Source of the DNA: Pullilachnospira_A gallistercoris
GTDB lineage: Bacteria > Bacillota > Clostridia > Lachnospirales > Lachnospiraceae
Assembly: GCA_018712125.1 (NCBI GenBank)
Contig: DVHM01000031.1
Span: 1-61,944, forward strand
Length of the DNA stretch: 61,944 bases
Direction of reading: 5' to 3'
The notes under the pieces were generated by a model. It saw nothing but the letters and a program-made list of their open reading frames with translations, was not told the DNA's origin and did not search any database. The position numbers and the translations under genes are program-made. Below, piece by piece: positions 16,754 to 24,978 of the stretch (positions are counted from its first letter, which is position 1; every line of letters starts with the position of its first letter).

Positions 16754-17986
16754 ATGGAAAAGAAGAAAATGAAACGTTGGAAAAAGGTGGTACTGTCTCT
16801 GGTCTGCGTGGTTATCGCTCTGGTGGTCATCGCCGGGATTGCCGTCGGTGTGACTTGGGGAAATGAAATTTCCACGGCTGCCAGCATCGAGAAGCTGCGG
16901 GACCGGGACGACAGCCATCTGGACGGTTCTGTGTACCGTATGGACGTCAAGGGCGGATTTTACTTTGACAAATATCTGGAAGAAGGGGGAGCTTCCACGG
17001 ACGCGGAGCTGATTTCCTTTATCACGGATAACATTACCAAGGGCCTGATCGACATGGGTATCAAGGAGAGCAATATCGGATGTGCGTCTTTTACAGCCCA
17101 GACTGAGGATGGCGATCAGCTTTTCGCCCGCAACTATGATTTTGCCAAGACCAATACCTGCCTGGTGTTTACCGATCCCGGCGACGGACGGCATGCGTCC
17201 ATCTCCACAGTGGATCTGCAGTTTCTGGGAATTGACACCGATGCGGACGTGGAAGGTCTGATGGATCGGATTACCTGCCTGGCTGCTCCCTACGCGCCGC
17301 TGGACGGCATGAACGACGCCGGCGTGAGTTGCGGTATCTACATGAGCTACCAGGGAGGCGGCGTGGATGAAGAGGGCGATGAGGTTGTAATTCCCACGAA
17401 TCAGGATACGGACAAACCGGATCTGACTTCCACCACGATGCTGCGTCTGGTTCTGGATTACGCGGGTTCCGTGGATGAGGCTGTCGAGCTGATTTCCGGT
17501 TACGACCTTCACGACTCCGCCAACACTTCCTATCACTATATGATCGCGGATTCCACCGGGAAGAGCGCGATCCTGGAGTGGGTTGACGGAACGGATCAGA
17601 CGGACAACGATGGAAGCAGCCGTCAGCTCGTGGTCACCTACAACGACAGTGACGCGAATATCGGGCCGGAGGAGGCTGCCGCGGATTACCAGTGGATTAC
17701 CAACTTTATCATCCAGCCCGGCTACTATGCCGACGACAGTGAGAAGGCCGGCCTGGACCGTTACGATCACATTTATGGGTGCCTGAGTGCGACGGACGGC
17801 GTGGTGGCGGACGAGGACGCTGCCATGGACATTCTGGCGCAGGTGGGCCGGAGAACCTGGAACAACGACGACGGCAACGGCTGTACCGTGCACAGCGTCA
17901 TCTACAACCTGACGGATAAGACGGTTCTGTGGGTGCCCAACGAGCACTACGACGAGGAGGACGCGATTTACGAGTTCGCGCTGTAA
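16754..17986 (+). CDS. Membrane-anchored Ntn hydrolase, choloylglycine/C45 linear-amide type
   Basis: This 410-residue protein belongs to the linear amide C-N hydrolases (bile-salt hydrolase, penicillin acylase, C45 peptidases). An N-terminal transmembrane helix (about 12-34) is followed by a propeptide to Gly109; Cys110 in GCASF is the probable nucleophile, freed by autocleavage, and TEDGDQLFARNYDF supplies the conserved Arg and Asp. MNDAGVSCGIYMSY and the NTSYHYMIAD block are family features. The active domain should face outside the cell. Substrate could be a bile-acid conjugate, beta-lactam, N-acyl amino acid or acyl-homoserine lactone. Starts at 16751 and 16754 (ATGATG) are both possible; spacing from AGGAGAG favours 16754. 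Expression appears controlled by the paired palindromes upstream. Confidence 0.85.
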   Translation: MEKKKMKRWKKVVLSLVCVVIALVVIAGIAVGVTWGNEISTAASIEKLRDRDDSHLDGSVYRMDVKGGFYFDKYLEEGGASTDAELISFITDNITKGLIDMGIKESNIGCASFTAQTEDGDQLFARNYDFAKTNTCLVFTDPGDGRHASISTVDLQFLGIDTDADVEGLMDRITCLAAPYAPLDGMNDAGVSCGIYMSYQGGGVDEEGDEVVIPTNQDTDKPDLTSTTMLRLVLDYAGSVDEAVELISGYDLHDSANTSYHYMIADSTGKSAILEWVDGTDQTDNDGSSRQLVVTYNDSDANIGPEEAAADYQWITNFIIQPGYYADDSEKAGLDRYDHIYGCLSATDGVVADEDAAMDILAQVGRRTWNNDDGNGCTVHSVIYNLTDKTVLWVPNEHYDEEDAIYEFAL

Positions 17987-18018
17987 ACGGAAAAAAGAAA
18001 TTTTCATAAGAATTTTGG

Positions 18019-18052
18019 AAAGGGTATGGAGTGTGTGCTTCGTACCCTTTTA
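18019..18052 (+). terminator. Terminator after the Ntn hydrolase gene
   Basis: Stem AAAGGGTATG (18019-18028) / CGTACCCTTT (18041-18050), one G-U pair, then TTAT. Confidence 0.75.
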
Positions 18053-18643
18053 TCGTATCTACGTGATAACGCCAGATAGAGAGGGGAACCGGAGTTGTAA
18101 AAATTCTGGTTCTTTTTATTTGTCTTTATTTGCCAAATAAAGTACAATACGGTAGGAATCAGATTTTTGCCAGAATAACCATACATTTTTCTTGAGATAT
18201 ACCCCCATGGATCAAATTCTGCCGCCGCGACCGTATTCTTTTTGCATGGTGTACCGTAACAGGAGCAGATTTGAATATATAGTTGTATAGAGGTCTCGCA
18301 GGATACGGTAGAGATCCTGAAAGCTGCGAGCTTGCGGTAGAGACATCGGATAATCTACCGCTGAAATCACTGGTTTTACGAAAGCGGCCGTACCCTCCTT
18401 TGACAAGGGCACACATGCCTCAAACCATGAGAATTTGGCCATTTGCGGCGTTATCCTCAATCGGCGTACCGAGTGGTACGCCAAAGGAAAGTAACGCAGC
18501 AGAACACAAAATTTACTCTTTCTCGACCGTGTATGCCTTTGTCAAGGGAGGGTACCATCGCTGGACCGGCCCCGGCCCGTCTTGCATTTTTCTCCCATCT
18601 CATGTAAGTTTATAGTCAGATATCATTTGAAAAGGAGCGAACC
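18053..18643 (+). other. Intergenic region of about 590 bases with repeats, no gene seen
   Basis: No credible gene. It contains CCTACCGTATT on the minus strand (near 18141), further ACGGTAGAG/CGGTAGAG copies (about 18302, 18332), a perfect palindrome GGCGTACC-GAGT-GGTACGCC (18463-18482) and a long inverted repeat (18390-18555) listed separately. The final 30 bases carry the ribosome site of the response-regulator gene (AAAAGGAG). Confidence 0.45.
18390..18555. repeat. Inverted-repeat element (dispersed repeat copy 2)
   Basis: Arms 18390-18417 and 18528-18555 match in inverse orientation at about 24 of 28 positions (TACCCTCC, TTGACAA, GGGCA cores). Inside it, 18417-18445 repeats the block found in the MATE leader at about 11350-11376 (GCCTCAAACC, AATTT, GGCCATTTG). 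The element also encloses the 18463-18482 palindrome. Confidence 0.6.
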
Positions 18644-19321
18644 ATGCTGACAATTTTGCTGGTGGAGGACAATGAGGCCATTGTGCTGGGGCTGGAATAT
18701 CTGCTGAAGGAGGAGGGATACCGTCTCCTTGCGGCAGAGGATGTAAAGAGCGCGCGGGAAATCCTCGCAAAGGAGCAGCCGGATCTGGTGCTCCTGGACG
18801 TCGCGTTGCCGGACGGGACCGGATTTGATCTGTGTCGGGAGATCAAAGCGAAGGATCTGGCGCCGGTTATTTTCCTGACGGCCAGGGACGAGGAGCGGGA
18901 CGTGGTGCTGGGGTTTGACCTGGGAGCGGATGACTATGTGATCAAGCCCTTCCGGAACCGGGAGCTGCTCTCCCGAATCGCCAATGTGCTGCGCCGCTGC
19001 GGGAAAGCACGGCAGCTCGCCCACGGGGACATCCGCATCGACGTGGAGGCGGGAAAGGTTTACCGGGGCGCGGAGGAGATCTCTCTGACCAAGCTGGAAT
19101 ATCGGATCCTCTTTATTCTGTTTTCCAATCCCAGAAAGCTTTTTACCCGGGAGGAGATCCTGAATGCCATCTGGGACTCCGCTGGAAATTTCGTCAATGA
19201 CAATACGCTGACGGTAACGATGAAGCGCCTGCGGGAGAAATTGTCCGACAGGGATCAGAAATTGATTGTCACAGTCAGAGGCGTTGGGTATCGCCTGGGA
19301 GGCAGCGATGAATCGGTATGA
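18644..19321 (+). CDS. Response regulator, OmpR/PhoB family
   Basis: This 225-residue protein has an N-terminal receiver (residues 1-115) with the acidic pair VEDNE, phosphoacceptor Asp52 (LLDVALPDG), the TAR threonine (FLTARDEE) and the KPF lysine, and a C-terminal winged helix (about 125-220: SLTKLEYRILFIL...GNFVNDNTLTVTMKRLREKL...VRGVGYRL). It partners the histidine kinase encoded by the next gene, which overlaps it by 14 bases, and likely controls the downstream ABC transporter genes. This order (regulator, kinase, ATPase, FtsX permease) is the Bce/Vex/Bra type used to sense and resist antimicrobial peptides. Confidence 0.95.
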   Translation: MLTILLVEDNEAIVLGLEYLLKEEGYRLLAAEDVKSAREILAKEQPDLVLLDVALPDGTGFDLCREIKAKDLAPVIFLTARDEERDVVLGFDLGADDYVIKPFRNRELLSRIANVLRRCGKARQLAHGDIRIDVEAGKVYRGAEEISLTKLEYRILFILFSNPRKLFTREEILNAIWDSAGNFVNDNTLTVTMKRLREKLSDRDQKLIVTVRGVGYRLGGSDESV

Positions 19322-20579
19322 AAATCGGGAGGCAAAGAAAATACTGTTCCTGATGGCACTTGCCATGGTACTTGCGGCTCTTTGCATGGGACTTTTGACG
19401 ATCTGGCAGTGCGGCCGGATGCGGGAGCGGGAAAACGCCGCGGTCTTTGCCCTGGTGGAGCAGATACGGCAGCAGTATCCCCAGGTGGACGAGGATACCC
19501 TTATGCAGACGTTAAACGAAGTTTTTAATGATGATAGTACCAGCTCACAGAGGACGGACGATACGTATGACGCTGATACTGCGCAGGAGCTGAGAGATCT
19601 ACGGGAGCGTTACGGCATCCGGGAGGACGACTGGGCAGTTGCGGCGCAGGAGCCGGAGGAGCGAAGGGCGATGATGCTGAATGTGGTATTTCTGCTGCTG
19701 GCGGAGGGGCTGATCGTAGTTTTATTTACGCTCTATCTGCACAGAAGAAAGCAGCGTCTGGATCAGTTGACTCTCTATATGGAGCGCATTTCCATGGGTC
19801 AGTACGATCTGGATCTTCTGGACAATTCCGAGGATGAGCTGAGCAACCTGAAAAATCAGCTCTACAAAATCATGATTTACCTGAAGGAACAGGCGGACCG
19901 GGAGCGGAATTCCCGGAAGGTGCTGGCGGATTCCGTCTCGGACATTTCCCATCAGCTCAAGACGCCCCTGACTTCCGCCATGATTATGCTGGACAATCTC
20001 ACCGATAACCCGGACATGGAGCCGGCCACCCGCAGGAAATTTATTGCGGAGGCCGCCCGGCAGGTGGATTCCATGAAGTGGATGATCGTTTCCATGCTGA
20101 AACTCTCCCGGCTGGACGCAGGGATGATCGAGTTCGAGGAGAAGGAATTTTCCCTGGATGAGATGATCGCCTCCGGCGCGGAGAGTTTGGAGGTGCTTGC
20201 AGAGTTGAAAGGTCAGACAGTGGAGATTGCCGGGGCAAAGGGCGTGCGGCTGACGGGAGATTTCCGCTGGAACCGGGAGGCCTTTGTCAATATTTTGAAA
20301 AATGCCATCGAGCACAGCCCGGAGGGGGCGAAGATTGCCGTAAACGTGGAGGAGAACGGTGTGTATACGGCCATCGCCGTGACCAATCCCGGAGAGCCCA
20401 TCAGCCGGGAGATGGAGCGGCAGATTTTTCGGCGCTACTATAGCGCGACCCGCTCGGCGGACGACAACGCGGGGATCGGGCTGCCTCTGGCAAAGGCCAT
20501 CGTGGAGCGGCAGAAGGGCTATCTGTCCGTGGATTCGGCGGATGGAAAGAACACATTTACCATAAAATATCTCAAGTGA
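19308..20579 (+). CDS. Sensor histidine kinase
   Basis: This 423-residue kinase has two N-terminal transmembrane helices (about 12-32 and 123-145) flanking an extracellular loop of about 90 residues, a HAMP-like linker (RKQRLDQLTLYMERISMGQYDLDLLDNSEDELSNLKNQL), the H-box DISHQLKTPL with His215, the N-box NILKNAIEHSPEG and the G-box DNAGIGLPLAKAIVERQKG. The 90-residue sensor loop is larger than the minimal loop of true BceS-type intramembrane kinases, so it may sense ligand directly. ATG 19308 has GGAGG upstream and overlaps the regulator gene; a longer frame from 19266 is unlikely. A gap of about 100 bases separates it from the ATPase gene. Confidence 0.94.
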   Translation: MNRYENREAKKILFLMALAMVLAALCMGLLTIWQCGRMRERENAAVFALVEQIRQQYPQVDEDTLMQTLNEVFNDDSTSSQRTDDTYDADTAQELRDLRERYGIREDDWAVAAQEPEERRAMMLNVVFLLLAEGLIVVLFTLYLHRRKQRLDQLTLYMERISMGQYDLDLLDNSEDELSNLKNQLYKIMIYLKEQADRERNSRKVLADSVSDISHQLKTPLTSAMIMLDNLTDNPDMEPATRRKFIAEAARQVDSMKWMIVSMLKLSRLDAGMIEFEEKEFSLDEMIASGAESLEVLAELKGQTVEIAGAKGVRLTGDFRWNREAFVNILKNAIEHSPEGAKIAVNVEENGVYTAIAVTNPGEPISREMERQIFRRYYSATRSADDNAGIGLPLAKAIVERQKGYLSVDSADGKNTFTIKYLK

Positions 20580-20684
20580 CAGCGAAATGTCACGGGAATG
20601 TCATTTTCCATAGTTATGATGGAGACAGAAAAGGCGCAGAGACAAATGCCTCTTTGCGCCGGAAGATGAAATGGGAGGCAGGCT

Positions 20685-21356
20685 ATGGAAATCTTGAGAA
20701 CAGAACATCTGACAAAAATATACGGGAAGGGAGACAATCAGGTCATTGCGGTCAACGATGTCTCCTTTTCTGTGGAACAGGGAGAATTTGTGGCGATTGT
20801 GGGCAGCTCCGGCAGCGGGAAATCCACGCTGCTGCATCTGCTGGGAGGCGTGGACCGTCCCACTTCCGGCAAGGTGTTTGTGCAGGGGGAGGACGTCTAT
20901 CAGATGAACAGCGACCAGCTGGCAATTTTCCGGCGGCGGCAGGTGGGGCTGATTTACCAGTTCTACAACCTGATACCGATCCTCAACGTGAAGGAAAATA
21001 TTACCCTGCCCTGTGAGCTGGACGGGAGAAAGGTGGACGAGGAGCGGCTGGCGGAACTGATCGCGGACCTGGGACTTTCCGACCGGGTAAACCATCTGCC
21101 CAATCAGCTCTCCGGCGGGCAGCAGCAGCGGGTTTCCATCGGCCGGGCGCTGATCAACCGTCCCGCCATCGTCCTGGCGGATGAGCCCACGGGAAATCTG
21201 GACAGCAAGTCCAGCGACGAGATCGTGGAACTTTTGAAGGTTTCCAACCGGAAATATGATCAGACGATTATCATGATTACCCACAACCTGGAAATCGCGA
21301 AGACGGCGGACCGGATCCTGACCATGGAGGACGGACGCCTGGTAAGGGAGGGCTGA
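20685..21356 (+). CDS. ABC transporter ATPase (Bce/MacB-like)
   Basis: This 223-residue ATPase has intact Walker A (GSSGSGKST), Q-loop (YQFYNLIP), signature (LSGGQQQR), Walker B plus D-loop (LADEPTGNLDS) and His switch (MITHN). The GNLDS D-loop and QFYNLIPILN segment are characteristic of the LolD/BceA group. It is separated by two bases from the permease gene that follows and lies downstream of the two-component genes, giving a four-gene module. Likely substrate class: antimicrobial peptides or other cell-envelope-active compounds (inference from family and context). Confidence 0.94.
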   Translation: MEILRTEHLTKIYGKGDNQVIAVNDVSFSVEQGEFVAIVGSSGSGKSTLLHLLGGVDRPTSGKVFVQGEDVYQMNSDQLAIFRRRQVGLIYQFYNLIPILNVKENITLPCELDGRKVDEERLAELIADLGLSDRVNHLPNQLSGGQQQRVSIGRALINRPAIVLADEPTGNLDSKSSDEIVELLKVSNRKYDQTIIMITHNLEIAKTADRILTMEDGRLVREG

Positions 21357-21358
21357 TC

Positions 21359-23974
21359 ATGAGACTTCTGAACAGACTGACCATAAAGGGACTGCTTTTA
21401 AACCGAAAGCGGACGATCATGACGGTCATCGGTATTGTGCTGGCCACGGCTCTTCTGTCCGCGGTAACATCCATGGCGGCCAGCTTCCGCAGCGGTATGA
21501 TTCTGCGGGAGAAGACAAACAGCGGAAACTATCATTATGCGTTTTTTAACCTGCCGGAGGAGGAGGCGAAGGCCCTCACAGGCAACCGGGAAGTGGAGAG
21601 TTCCTTTGAGGCGGCCGGCGTGGGATATGCCGTGCTGGAGGGAAGCCAGAATGAGGGGAAACCCTACCTCTATCTGATGGCCATGGATTCGGAGGCCCTG
21701 AAGGAGTCCTCCCTGCACGTTGTCGAGGGACGCGCGCCCGTCCGCGAGGGGGAGATTGTGATTTCCAGACATATCCAGACCAACGGCGGCGTACGGTACC
21801 AGGTGGGCGACGAGCTGACCCTGACGGTGGGCAGAAGAGTCAGCGAAGGGTATGATCTGGACCAGTCTACGCCCTATGCAGAGGGCGAGGAGACATTTGT
21901 GCCGGTCTTTGCGAAGACCTACCGGGTGGTGGGTATTGCAGAGCGGATGGACAATGTTATGGAGGACCGTATGGCTCCCGGCTACACGGTCGTTACCTGC
22001 TTTGACGAGAGAGACGGGAGCGTGGTACATCCTGGCACGGTGGATGTGTTTGTGCGGCTTACCCCGGAGGGGCTGCGGCACGCGGATGAGACGGTTTCCC
22101 GGATACTGGGGATTCCCACGGAGGTGTATCAGGCCTGGAAAGATGGAAGCATCAGCTCCGAGGACTATGAACAGTATGTGACAGGGACGGATCTGGAAAA
22201 CCGTTTCCACGAGAATGAGAATCTGATCCGCTATGAGACGCTGAATTTCGGCAATTCCAGCCTCAGTTTTGTATACTCCATGGCGGCGATTGTCATTGTC
22301 ATTATTCTGTTTACCGCAGTATTCTGCATCAGCAACAGTTTCTCCATCTCCATCACAGAGAAGATGCGGCAATACGGAATGCTGGCCTCGGTGGGGGCGA
22401 CGCCCCGGCAGATTCGGAAAAATGTGTACTATGAGGCTTTTCTTCTGGCGGCGGTGGGAATCCCGCTGGGAACGGGCAGCGGCCTGCTGGCCTGCTGGGT
22501 TCTCACCAATGTGGCCAGCTCTCTTCTGGAGAGCGCCCTGGGAACGTTCCTGCGCTTTGAGATTTCCTTGCCGGCCCTCCTGCTCTCCGTGGGACTGGCG
22601 CTGCTGACAATCTTTCTGTCCGCGCGGACACCGGCCCGGCGGGCGGCGAAGGTGTCTCCGATCTCCGCGATTCAGGGTCTGGATGATATCCGTATCCGGG
22701 CGAAGGAGGTTCGCGTGCCGGGAGTGATCGGCAGAATGTTCGGAACCGGCGGCGTGATTGCCTGGAAAAACATGAGGCGCAGCCGGAAGAAGTACCGTGT
22801 CGCGGCGGCTTCCATCGCCCTGAGTGTGATGGCCTTTGTGTCCATGGCTTCCTTTATCCGGCTTGCCTTCGGGGCGACGGACTATTATCTGAATCATCTG
22901 GAATACAAGCTGGTCTATTACGCGACGATACCGGATGACTATGAGAAGGCGGTGGCGATCGCGGATCGGGAGGATGTGACAGAGGGCAGTGTTGTCCGCC
23001 AGACCCTTCTGGAGGTCGATCTGGAGGGGCTGCCCTGGGCTGACGAGGAGGCGGAGGCGTATTTCTCTGAGGATACCGATACCATGTCCATCGGAATCTG
23101 CTCCCTGGGAGATCGGACCTATCGGGATTACGTAAAGGAGTTGGGGTTGACTTACGACGAGGCCAAAGACAAAGCGATTTTGTTTAACAGTTTCAGCCTC
23201 TACGATGAACAGACGGGACAGAGTCGTGCGCACCGGATTTTTCGGATGTCGGCCGGGGATGTCTTCTCGGGAAGCATCTATGATCTGACTGCCGGGGGGG
23301 AGGAGAGCGGCCGGGAGGATGTTTCTCTGGCGCTGGCAGCGGTAACGGACACAGAGACGCTGGGAATTTCGGGAACACAGGCTGTTCTGATTGTCAGCGA
23401 TGAGTGGATGGACGCCCATGCGAACGCGGTCTTTGAATCAGCTACTGCGTATTATGACTGTGAGGATGCGGATGCGCTGCAGGAGGTAATGACGGATGAA
23501 TATGGTATTCCGGTGGATCATATTACAAATCAGGAACAGACTTATGAGGATGAACAGGCTCTCTTTACCACCGTTTCTGTCTTTTGTTACGGTTTTATTC
23601 TGGTCATTGCTCTGATCGGTGTGACCAATATTTTCAATACGGTTACCACCAGCATGGAGCTGCGGAGCAAGGAGTTTGCCATGCTCCGGTCGGTGGGAAT
23701 GACGAGGGGGGAATTTACCCGGATGATCGCTCTGGAGAACATTTTCTGCGGGGCAAAGGCGCTGGTCGTCGGCCTTGTGGTGGGCTGCGCGCTCTCCTTT
23801 GTGATCTACCGCAGTATGGTTGGCGGAGCGGACGTCACGTATCAGCTGCCCCTTGTCCCCATGCTGATCGCCGTGGCGGCAGTGGTGCTGCTCCTGGCCC
23901 TCATTACCTGGTATTCCCTGAAAAAGATCGCCGCTCAGAACATGATTGAGACGATCCGGCAGGACAATATATAG
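21359..23974 (+). CDS. ABC transporter permease with two FtsX domains
   Basis: This 871-residue membrane protein has about eight transmembrane helices in two repeats: helix 1 (about 18-40), a roughly 260-residue extracellular domain, three helices of FtsX core 1 (about 300-430), helix 5 (about 480-505), a second large extracellular domain (about 510-740), and three helices of FtsX core 2 (about 745-865). Each core carries the coupling segment (ITEKMRQYGMLASVGATPRQI and MELRSKEFAMLRSVGMTRGEF). True BceB has ten helices and one large domain, so this is the Vex/YknZ-like duplicated permease class. It pairs with the preceding ATPase. End of the operon. Confidence 0.92.
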   Translation: MRLLNRLTIKGLLLNRKRTIMTVIGIVLATALLSAVTSMAASFRSGMILREKTNSGNYHYAFFNLPEEEAKALTGNREVESSFEAAGVGYAVLEGSQNEGKPYLYLMAMDSEALKESSLHVVEGRAPVREGEIVISRHIQTNGGVRYQVGDELTLTVGRRVSEGYDLDQSTPYAEGEETFVPVFAKTYRVVGIAERMDNVMEDRMAPGYTVVTCFDERDGSVVHPGTVDVFVRLTPEGLRHADETVSRILGIPTEVYQAWKDGSISSEDYEQYVTGTDLENRFHENENLIRYETLNFGNSSLSFVYSMAAIVIVIILFTAVFCISNSFSISITEKMRQYGMLASVGATPRQIRKNVYYEAFLLAAVGIPLGTGSGLLACWVLTNVASSLLESALGTFLRFEISLPALLLSVGLALLTIFLSARTPARRAAKVSPISAIQGLDDIRIRAKEVRVPGVIGRMFGTGGVIAWKNMRRSRKKYRVAAASIALSVMAFVSMASFIRLAFGATDYYLNHLEYKLVYYATIPDDYEKAVAIADREDVTEGSVVRQTLLEVDLEGLPWADEEAEAYFSEDTDTMSIGICSLGDRTYRDYVKELGLTYDEAKDKAILFNSFSLYDEQTGQSRAHRIFRMSAGDVFSGSIYDLTAGGEESGREDVSLALAAVTDTETLGISGTQAVLIVSDEWMDAHANAVFESATAYYDCEDADALQEVMTDEYGIPVDHITNQEQTYEDEQALFTTVSVFCYGFILVIALIGVTNIFNTVTTSMELRSKEFAMLRSVGMTRGEFTRMIALENIFCGAKALVVGLVVGCALSFVIYRSMVGGADVTYQLPLVPMLIAVAAVVLLLALITWYSLKKIAAQNMIETIRQDNI

Positions 23975-24012
23975 GCCGGGAGGCGGAATTCTTAAATCTT
24001 TCTAAAGTATAA

Positions 24013-24079
24013 AAAAAGACTTGCATCGCGCGGGAGGACGTTTTATAGTAGAGACATCTCCTGACGATGCAGGTCTTTT
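24013..24079 (+). terminator. Inverted repeat after the permease gene, probable terminator
   Basis: Arms 24013-24027 (AAAAAGACTTGCATC) and 24066-24080 pair with one or two mismatches around a loop of about 37 bases and end in CTTTTC. The sequence works in both directions. The long loop is unusual for an intrinsic terminator, so a small repeat element is an alternative. Confidence 0.5.
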
Positions 24080-24194
24080 CACATATCAAACGTTTTACTC
24101 TGTGTATCATATCTGTCTGACAGGATATCCGCTCGGATATCAGAATCAGAATAGGAAAATTCCGTAGGACAGCTTATCATTCTATAAAAAGAAA

Positions 24195-24223
24195 TTGCAT
24201 CATTGTTTCAATGATAGTATACT
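24195..24223 (+). promoter_or_regulatory. Promoter with internal palindrome before the coiled-coil gene
   Basis: TTGCAT (24195-24200), 17-base spacer, TATACT (24218-24223). A perfect palindrome ATCATTG-TTT-CAATGAT (24199-24215) fills the spacer, a good repressor position. A start near 24230 rules out the in-frame ATG at 24195 and supports 24327. Confidence 0.6.
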
Positions 24224-24326
24224 GATAATAGATAATATATATAGAAATATGTTTTTGCGTCTGATGGGGAAGGAATCAAAAATTGTGGAAACAGGAAAAC
24301 AGGGCAGATCATACAGGAGGAGAAGT

Positions 24327-24962
24327 ATGTTGGATAGAGAAGATATCAGAATGATTGGGGATTTGCTGGATCAGAAACTGGAGGAGCAGAGCGGGCGGTT
24401 TGACCGGAAATTGGAGGAACAGAGCGCCTGCTTTGATCAGAAACTGGAAGAGCAGAGCGCCTGCTTTGACCGGAAACTGGAGGAACAGAGCGCCCGCTTT
24501 GACCGGAAACTGGAGGAACAGAGCGCTCGCTTTGATCAGAAACTGGAGGAACAGAGCGCCCGCTTTGACCGGAAACTGGAGGAACAGAGCGCCCGCTTTG
24601 ATCAGAAACTGGAGGAGCAGAGCGCGTGGTTTGACCGGAAGCTGGAGGAACAGGAGGCTCGCTTTGACAAGAAGTTTGAAGAGCAGAATACGTGCTTCGG
24701 CAAAAGGATGGAAGAGCAGGAGGTTCGCTTTGACGAGAAACTGAGCCGCAGTATACGGGAATCGGAAAATTTGGTTCTGGAGGCCGGGGAAAGGAACCGC
24801 GCGATACTTGAGCAAAAGATCGATGATCTGAGGGTGGATGTGAGTGAACTGCAGCAGTATTACCGGGCAAATAGAATGCAGCAGGATACGACAGAACTTT
24901 TGCGCAAACAGGTCAAAGGTCTGGAGGAGAGAGTCGAGATACTGGAAGCCCGAATCGGTTGA
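24327..24962 (+). CDS. Coiled-coil protein with tandem 11-residue (hendecad) repeats
   Basis: I recognise no enzyme domain in this 211-residue protein. After MLDREDIRMIGDL come about twelve tandem 11-residue units of consensus FD(R/Q)KLEEQSA(R/C), residues 14-145, followed by a more ordinary heptad coiled coil (about 150-210, ending LLRKQVKGLEERVEILEARIG). Hendecad repeats give straight or right-handed coiled coils. No signal peptide or membrane helix, so it is cytoplasmic; self-association is likely. ATG 24327 follows AGGAGGAG. The AraC-type gene at 24979 starts 16 bases after its stop, so the two are probably co-transcribed and may work together. Confidence 0.8.
   Translation: MLDREDIRMIGDLLDQKLEEQSGRFDRKLEEQSACFDQKLEEQSACFDRKLEEQSARFDRKLEEQSARFDQKLEEQSARFDRKLEEQSARFDQKLEEQSAWFDRKLEEQEARFDKKFEEQNTCFGKRMEEQEVRFDEKLSRSIRESENLVLEAGERNRAILEQKIDDLRVDVSELQQYYRANRMQQDTTELLRKQVKGLEERVEILEARIG
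24366..24761 (+). repeat. 33-base tandem repeat within the coiled-coil gene
   Basis: About twelve 33-base units encode the 11-residue repeat; units 2-9 are nearly identical in DNA (GACCGGAAACTGGAGGAACA-type core), outer units are diverged. A unit gain or loss keeps the frame, so copy number could vary between strains. Confidence 0.9.
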
Positions 24963-24978
24963 GGGGATGAGGAGAAGA

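Noticed and set aside
21398..23419. 673-residue minus-strand frame opposite the FtsX permease gene
   Set aside because: Antisense shadow; no start signal, no domain.
24366..24761. Regular repeats that could be taken for a CRISPR array
   Set aside because: The 33-base units are directly adjacent without spacers, keep the reading frame and encode a coiled-coil repeat.
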